Positions 8,214 to 11,460 of a DNA stretch of 11,460 bases are shown here, piece by piece. A program made the position numbers and the translations under genes. The notes under the pieces are model-generated. The model was not told the DNA's origin, ran no database searches, and saw only the letters and a list, made by a program, of their open reading frames with translations. The first letter of the stretch is position 1, and the number at the start of each line of letters is the position of its first letter. The stretch lies in the NCBI GenBank assembly GCA_964549595.1, contig CAZJWK010000092.1, positions 1-11,460 of the forward strand, in the 5' to 3' direction. Source of the stretch: CAZQQN01 sp964549595. Lineage in GTDB: Bacteria > Bacteroidota > Bacteroidia > CAILMK01 > CAYYUA01.

Positions 8214-9206
8214 TCATTTTTTAGGTTTTGTCGACTTTTCCAGGAAGAAAACGATTAAGAACCCAACGGCCACAAGCCCTAAAGCATAAAATACTTCAGG
8301 ATCAAAAGTATGAGGCAAAATGTTTTCCTGCTCCAGAGGCTTCCTTTCCCCGTGCCGGTCTGTGTAATAGGAAACCGTTTCCTTCCAGGGCCAGACTTTG
8401 TTTAGGGAACCAATTAAAAATCCGGTCAATACAGCCACTGTAATATCATGATATTTACGAAAAAGCCAGTTAAGGATTTTGGCAAAAGTTAATAATCCGG
8501 TTAAGGTACCCGTATAGAAAAAAACCAGGGTTAGCACATCGGTATTGCTCCATACTCCTTGAAAAGTTTGCCATTGGCCTTTTATCAATGCCGGCAGACC
8601 ACTCCGGACAAATTCCCCAACTGATGACATGGCGGAAATTATCAGTTTGTATTTGCCCAAAATAACCAATAGAAAAGAACCGGAAATACCGGGTAAAATC
8701 ATGGCCATTATCGATACAATACCGGAGAGAAAAATATAAAAACCGGAATTCGGCATTTCAATCACACCTGATTCAGTGATAAAATAGGCGGTTAGCCCAC
8801 CCAGAATTAACCAAAAGAGAATCACGAAATCCCATTCTTTGACGCGTTGAGAAACTACCCATGCAGAGGCTAAAATCAGGCCCATGAAAAAGGACCAGAT
8901 CAAATCCGGATAATTGTTAAGCAGGAAAAGCACTATTTTAGCCAGTGTGAAAACAGCGGATAGGACCCCTACCAGAATGGTTAGTAAGAAAAAACCATTA
9001 ATGCGGTTAATTAAGCTTACAATCCGGCCCTTAAAAAGTAGCTTTATGGCCGTCACGTCAATGTTATTCAAAGATTGAATCAGGGTTTCGTAAATATTGG
9101 TGATGAAGGCCATTGTCCCACCGGAAACTCCCGGGACCACATCGGCTGCACCCATTGCCATACCCTTTAGGAAGAGTAAGATTCTGGACTTTATTGCCTG
9201 GAGCAT
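8214..9206 (-). CDS. DUF368 polytopic membrane protein, probable polyprenyl-phosphate translocase
   Basis: This 330-residue inner-membrane protein has many hydrophobic helices (around 72-95, 103-120, 127-145, 155-185, 226-245, 256-276 and 307-322). The family signature is near the N-terminus: GMAMGAADVVPGVSGGTMAF (15-34). A related element, LPGISGSFLLVILG, recurs at 171-184. The paired PGxSG elements suggest an internally duplicated, possibly inverted, transporter fold. DUF368 proteins (VCA0040-like, PopT) have been reported to return undecaprenyl phosphate across the membrane for cell-envelope synthesis. I apply that role by family membership only. The ATG at 9206 is favoured because the signature begins only 15 residues in, leaving a basic N-terminus. 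It is first in an operon with aroE and transcribed divergently from the small lipoprotein gene. Family call is strong; the transported lipid is inferred. Confidence 0.92.
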   Translation of the reverse strand: MLQAIKSRILLFLKGMAMGAADVVPGVSGGTMAFITNIYETLIQSLNNIDVTAIKLLFKGRIVSLINRINGFFLLTILVGVLSAVFTLAKIVLFLLNNYPDLIWSFFMGLILASAWVVSQRVKEWDFVILFWLILGGLTAYFITESGVIEMPNSGFYIFLSGIVSIMAMILPGISGSFLLVILGKYKLIISAMSSVGEFVRSGLPALIKGQWQTFQGVWSNTDVLTLVFFYTGTLTGLLTFAKILNWLFRKYHDITVAVLTGFLIGSLNKVWPWKETVSYYTDRHGERKPLEQENILPHTFDPEVFYALGLVAVGFLIVFFLEKSTKPKK

Positions 9207-9226
9207 AAGGTTTTTTTAAGGAAATG

Positions 9227-9257
9227 CAATTTTACCCCTAACTTGCTTTTTTTCCAA
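9227..9257 (-). promoter_or_regulatory. Candidate promoter of the DUF368-aroE operon
   Basis: On the minus strand GTTGG (TTG at 9257-9255) is followed after exactly 20 bases by TAAAATTG (9234-9227). The latter differs by one base from TAnnTTTG. Spacing and order fit the Bacteroidota -33/-7 pattern. The inferred leader before the DUF368 ATG is short, about 14 bases. Confidence 0.45.
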
Positions 9258-9288
9258 CTTTTTGAAATAATAGGCCCAGTAGTGAACC

Positions 9289-9334
9289 AAGGAGGATGGA
9301 ATTTTTTTGGGTCAAATTTTTTTTAAATTCATGA
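9289..9334 (+). promoter_or_regulatory. Strong SD and 12-codon leader-like frame before the lipoprotein
   Basis: AAGGAGG at 9289-9295 is the best SD-like sequence in the window. It touches an ATG at 9296 that opens a 12-codon frame (MEFFWVKFFLNS). That frame stops at TGA 9332-9334, overlapping the lipoprotein ATG at 9331 as ATGA. The SD also lies 11 bases before an in-frame TTG at 9307. Zero spacing makes use of the 9296 ATG doubtful, so the site could equally serve the TTG or mean nothing. Confidence 0.25.
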
Positions 9335-9513
9335 TAAAAAGCGGGCCGATGAAAAGCTTCTTAACACAACTCCGAAGTTTTATAGCCACATTGGGATTTA
9401 TGTTATTGCTTGGCGGTTGCAGTATATTCAAAGAAGATGATTGTGGTTGCCCGACCTTTGGGAGCCATGTAGAAGACAATAAACCCAAGGCACCTAAGCA
9501 TGCCCGGAAATAA
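9331..9513 (+). CDS. Small lipoprotein with Cys-Gly-Cys-Pro motif
   Basis: This is a short gene of 60 residues from the ATG at 9331. A hydrophobic segment FIATLGFMLLLGG runs into a lipobox ending at Cys30, and the mature part is only about 31 residues. After lipidated CSIF comes KEDDCGCPTFG, an acidic stretch with two further cysteines, then a basic tail PKAPKHARK. It should be anchored in the envelope after signal peptidase II cleavage. An alternative ATG at 9349 shortens the signal to Cys24 and is also attractive. I chose 9331 because the sequence before it is AT-rich, like other starts here. A TTG at 9307 is possible but gives an over-long signal. I do not recognise a named family. The CGCP pair could bind a metal or form a disulfide. 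Confidence 0.6.
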   Translation: MIKSGPMKSFLTQLRSFIATLGFMLLLGGCSIFKEDDCGCPTFGSHVEDNKPKAPKHARK

Positions 9514-9546
9514 AAAGGCCCGTCTCAGGAGTAAGCACGGTTTTTT
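9512..9546. terminator. Probable bidirectional terminator between lipoprotein gene and glyA
   Basis: An A-run (9512-9516) overlaps the lipoprotein stop. The stem CCGTCT (9520-9525) pairs with AG-c-ACGG (9534-9540), with one bulged C and an eight-base loop, and is followed by TTTTTT (9541-9546). On the minus strand, 24 bases past the glyA stop, the same stem is followed by GCC and five T. The stem is short and imperfect, so strength is uncertain. Confidence 0.5.
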
Positions 9547-9569
9547 AAATGGTTAAAAAGAATAATTTA

Positions 9570-10859
9570 TTAAACCGGCTCCGGTTCCTCAGCGAATAAG
9601 GGAAATTGATGGCAAAACCTGGCTACTTCCTCCTTTGTGGATTTAATAAAGGATTCATCGTCTTTGCGCTCAATAATGGAATCAATGAATTCCACGATTT
9701 GCTCAATTTCTTTTTCTTTCATTCCCCGGGTAGTAATCGCTGATGTGCCAATACGCATACCTGAAGTAACGAGAGCCGGTTGATCATCGTAGGGAACCAT
9801 GTTTTTGTTGATGGTAATACCGGCTTTTTCCAGGGCTTCTTCGGCTTCTTTTCCGGTGACATTTTTGGGTCTAAGGTCAATCAGCATGAGGTGGTTATCG
9901 GTCCCTCCTGTGATCACTTTATACCCTTTATCCTGGAATAATTGTGCTGCTTTTTTGGCATTATTCACCACTTGCCTGGTATACTCCGTAAAATCGTTTG
10001 AAAGGGCTTCTTTGAAGGCAACGGCTTTACCGGCAATCACATGTTCAAGGGGGCCTCCTTGCTGGCCGGGGAAAACGGAGGAATCAAGAATGGTAGACAT
10101 TCGCTTGCGCTTTCCTTTCCCGGTGGTTATACCCATGAAATTGGGAAAATCCTCCTTCATAAGGATCATACCCCCTCTTGGTCCGCGAAGGGTTTTATGG
10201 GTCGTTGTGGTGACCACGTGGGAATACTTCAAAGGATCTTCCAGGTGGCCTTTGGCAATGATGCCGGCCGGATGGGCCATGTCTGTTAATAACAAGGCAC
10301 CAATGTCATCAGCCACTTTACGGAAGCGCTCATAATCCCAATCACGGGAATAGGCAGAGCCACCAGCAATGATCAGACGCGGCCTTTCGTTATAAGCTTT
10401 TTGCTCCATTTCCTCATAGTTAATGTACCCGGTTTCTTCATCTACGCCATAGAAATGGGCCTCATACAATTTGCCAGAAAAGTTAACCGGCGAACCGTGT
10501 GTCAAATGACCCCCATGAGAAAGGTTGAAGCCCAAAATGGTATCCCCTGGTTTTAACAACCCCATCATTACGGCTGCATTGGCTTGCGCACCGGAATGGG
10601 GCTGAACATTGGCCCATTCAGCCCCGAATAATTCCTTGGCTCGCTCACGGGCTAAATCCTCCGCTTCGTCTACAAATTCACATCCGCCATAATACCGTTT
10701 ACCGGGTAAACCTTCTGCATATTTATTGGTAAGGACGGAGCCTACGGCTTCCATAACCTGGTTGCTAACGAAATTTTCTGAAGCAATAAGCTCTAAACCA
10801 CTTAATTGACGGTTTTTTTCTTTATCAATAGTTTGAAAAACAGTGTGATCTCTTTCCAT
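9570..10859 (-). CDS. glyA: Serine hydroxymethyltransferase
   Basis: GlyA is a cytoplasmic PLP enzyme that converts serine and tetrahydrofolate to glycine and 5,10-methylene-tetrahydrofolate, the main one-carbon source for purine, thymidylate and methionine synthesis. The 429 residues are of normal length. Signatures are LELIASENF (22-30), YAEGLPGKRYYGG (47-59), QPHSGAQAN (86-94) and LSHGGHLTHG (113-122). Asp193 and His196 lie in TDMAHPAG, which stacks on and pairs with PLP. The Schiff-base Lys222 lies in TTTTHKTLRGPRGG. The C-terminus retains SGMRIGTSAITTRG. It is transcribed alone, convergent with the lipoprotein gene, with its own promoter 30 bases upstream. The ATG at 10859 gives the usual MERD start. 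Confidence 0.98.
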   Translation of the reverse strand: MERDHTVFQTIDKEKNRQLSGLELIASENFVSNQVMEAVGSVLTNKYAEGLPGKRYYGGCEFVDEAEDLARERAKELFGAEWANVQPHSGAQANAAVMMGLLKPGDTILGFNLSHGGHLTHGSPVNFSGKLYEAHFYGVDEETGYINYEEMEQKAYNERPRLIIAGGSAYSRDWDYERFRKVADDIGALLLTDMAHPAGIIAKGHLEDPLKYSHVVTTTTHKTLRGPRGGMILMKEDFPNFMGITTGKGKRKRMSTILDSSVFPGQQGGPLEHVIAGKAVAFKEALSNDFTEYTRQVVNNAKKAAQLFQDKGYKVITGGTDNHLMLIDLRPKNVTGKEAEEALEKAGITINKNMVPYDDQPALVTSGMRIGTSAITTRGMKEKEIEQIVEFIDSIIERKDDESFIKSTKEEVARFCHQFPLFAEEPEPV

Positions 10860-10888
10860 GACTACTTAATTTTAGTGTTTAAAAGGAG

Positions 10889-10896
10889 CAAAGGTA
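10889..10896 (-). promoter_or_regulatory. -7 box of the glyA promoter
   Basis: On the minus strand this reads TACCTTTG followed by C, the textbook Bacteroidota -7 element. It lies 29 bases before the glyA ATG, for a leader of about 20-25 bases. That is too short to hold a riboswitch. The -33 region has only TTTT-like sequence at a non-ideal distance, so the -7 box carries the call. Confidence 0.55.
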
Positions 10897-11053
10897 TAAA
10901 ATTGTTCAAAGTAAAATGGTTCCTTGCCAAAGACATACCACAAAATGGAAATTGCGGAGCAAAGTTTCTCATGCTTAATATTGTGCCGGTTGGTTGGCTT
11001 ATTATCCAAATCCTCGCTTTTCGGACACTTTAACAGGAGCATTGGGGAGGCGA

Positions 11054-11245
11054 ATGGGGAATACAAAAAAGCCAATTTTTATTTTCATCATCATTTTTCT
11101 TACTTTGGGAGGATTAGGAAGGAAATGCCCGGTTATAAAATCGGCACCAAAGGTCTACTTGTTCCGGTCGTTTTCGGTTGGAAGGATCAGGAGTGATTAT
11201 TGGGCTATTTTTCACTTAAACATACTTTTGCTTTCATTTGAATAG
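11054..11245 (+). CDS. Doubtful small membrane-protein reading frame (63 codons)
   Basis: I do not recognise this frame. It begins MGNTKKPIF and has one hydrophobic stretch (IFIFIIIFLTLGGLG) after a basic start, then a basic middle and a second hydrophobic tail (NILLLSFE). GGGGAGG at 11044-11050 lies three bases before the ATG. An in-frame TTG at 11042 is preceded by AGGAG at 11035-11039. These SD-like sites are unusual for this genome, where most starts lack them. Against a gene: there is no clear promoter, the AT-rich sequence easily yields hydrophobic codons, and there is no family resemblance. Confidence 0.2.
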   Translation: MGNTKKPIFIFIIIFLTLGGLGRKCPVIKSAPKVYLFRSFSVGRIRSDYWAIFHLNILLLSFE

Positions 11246-11398
11246 ATTTAAAAACCTTAAGTTTAACCATTCCTTCCAAAGCTGAATCAAAAAGGCCACG
11301 TTCATTTTTTGTTTGGTTTAACACCATTAATTTTTAGGTTCTAATTGGTATATGGAAACCTTCTTAAGCCGTCAAAATCTGCGTTTCAATCTAAATAA

Positions 11399-11428
11399 TT
11401 TGCTGCTTTGAACCATTTGTTTGATTTG
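11399..11428 (+). promoter_or_regulatory. Candidate promoter for a gene starting at the right edge
   Basis: TTTG at 11399-11402 is followed after 18 bases by TTGATTTG (11421-11428), one base from TAnnTTTG. The order and near-correct spacing fit a Bacteroidota promoter. It points at the ATG codons at 11447 and 11453, leaving a short leader. Confidence 0.3.
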
Positions 11429-11446
11429 TCAATTTTTTAGAAAAAA

Positions 11447-11460
11447 ATGGGTATGAGCGA
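11447..11460 (+). CDS. Possible start of a gene cut by the window edge
   Basis: Two in-frame ATG codons (11447 and 11453) open a frame beginning MGMS that runs out of the window. An A-rich stretch lies just before them and a candidate promoter about 20 bases upstream. Only four full codons are visible, so the product cannot be named. Minus-strand frames also enter from the right edge and cannot be excluded. Confidence 0.25.

Larger units (their letters stand above)
10897..11446. other. Long gap with no convincing gene
   Basis: About 550 bases lie between the glyA promoter and the possible gene at the right edge. I find no tRNA-like arms, rRNA, CRISPR repeat or known protein family on either strand. 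The contents I can point to are a weak 63-codon frame at 11054-11245 and a candidate promoter at 11399-11428. Codon use in the other open frames does not resemble the confirmed genes. Some frames overlap the glyA start region and are shadows. An unrecognised small RNA cannot be excluded by eye. Confidence 0.5.

Noticed and set aside
9799..10335. Plus-strand reading frame of 178 codons inside glyA
   Set aside because: It lies wholly opposite the conserved SHMT core, including the PLP-lysine region. The residue pattern is low-quality and matches no family.
10860..10900. Possible riboswitch or leader attenuator ahead of glyA
   Set aside because: The inferred leader is only about 20-25 bases and shows no structured aptamer.
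1..11460. Mobile elements, CRISPR arrays, tRNA or rRNA genes, toxin-antitoxin or defence modules
   Set aside because: I saw no transposase, direct-repeat array, terminal inverted repeats, tRNA-like arms or defence domains. The genes look like core chromosomal functions.

Overview
The window looks like ordinary chromosome from a member of the Bacteroidota, most likely Cytophagales-like. Three things point there. Several genes have the TAnnTTTG type of -7 box upstream. Most starts lack a strong Shine-Dalgarno (SD) sequence. The proteins (a DUF5723 outer-membrane protein, a short AroE, SerC-free glyA context, the PfkB kinase) resemble Bacteroidota families. The phylum call is fairly safe. The order is recalled from general family resemblance and was not tested by search.

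Left third, plus strand: mfd (transcription-repair coupling factor, TTG start), a membrane-anchored alpha/beta hydrolase, and a PfkB-family sugar or nucleoside kinase. The kinase ends at a strong A-run/hairpin/T-run terminator at 5676-5709. This also serves the convergent minus-strand gene.

Middle, minus strand: a DUF5723 outer-membrane beta-barrel protein (5810-7231), aroE (shikimate dehydrogenase) and a DUF368 polytopic membrane protein. DUF368 is the family of proposed undecaprenyl-phosphate translocases. The DUF368 gene and aroE are separated by six bases and share one candidate promoter at 9227-9257, so they form an operon. DUF5723 has its own candidate promoter at 7281-7288.

Right third: a small plus-strand lipoprotein gene with a Cys-Gly-Cys-Pro motif faces glyA (serine hydroxymethyltransferase, minus strand) across a second probable bidirectional terminator. 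glyA has a clean TACCTTTG -7 box. The remaining roughly 590 bases (10860-11446) hold no convincing gene: one weak 63-codon reading frame and a candidate promoter for a gene that may begin at the right edge.

The genes are mostly housekeeping: DNA repair, one-carbon metabolism, aromatic amino-acid synthesis and envelope functions. All eight main genes look intact. I saw no mobile element, CRISPR array, tRNA, rRNA or defence system, and no clear new multi-gene system. The least explained items are the DUF368-aroE pairing, the CGCP lipoprotein, the palindrome at 7400-7424 and the right-hand gap.
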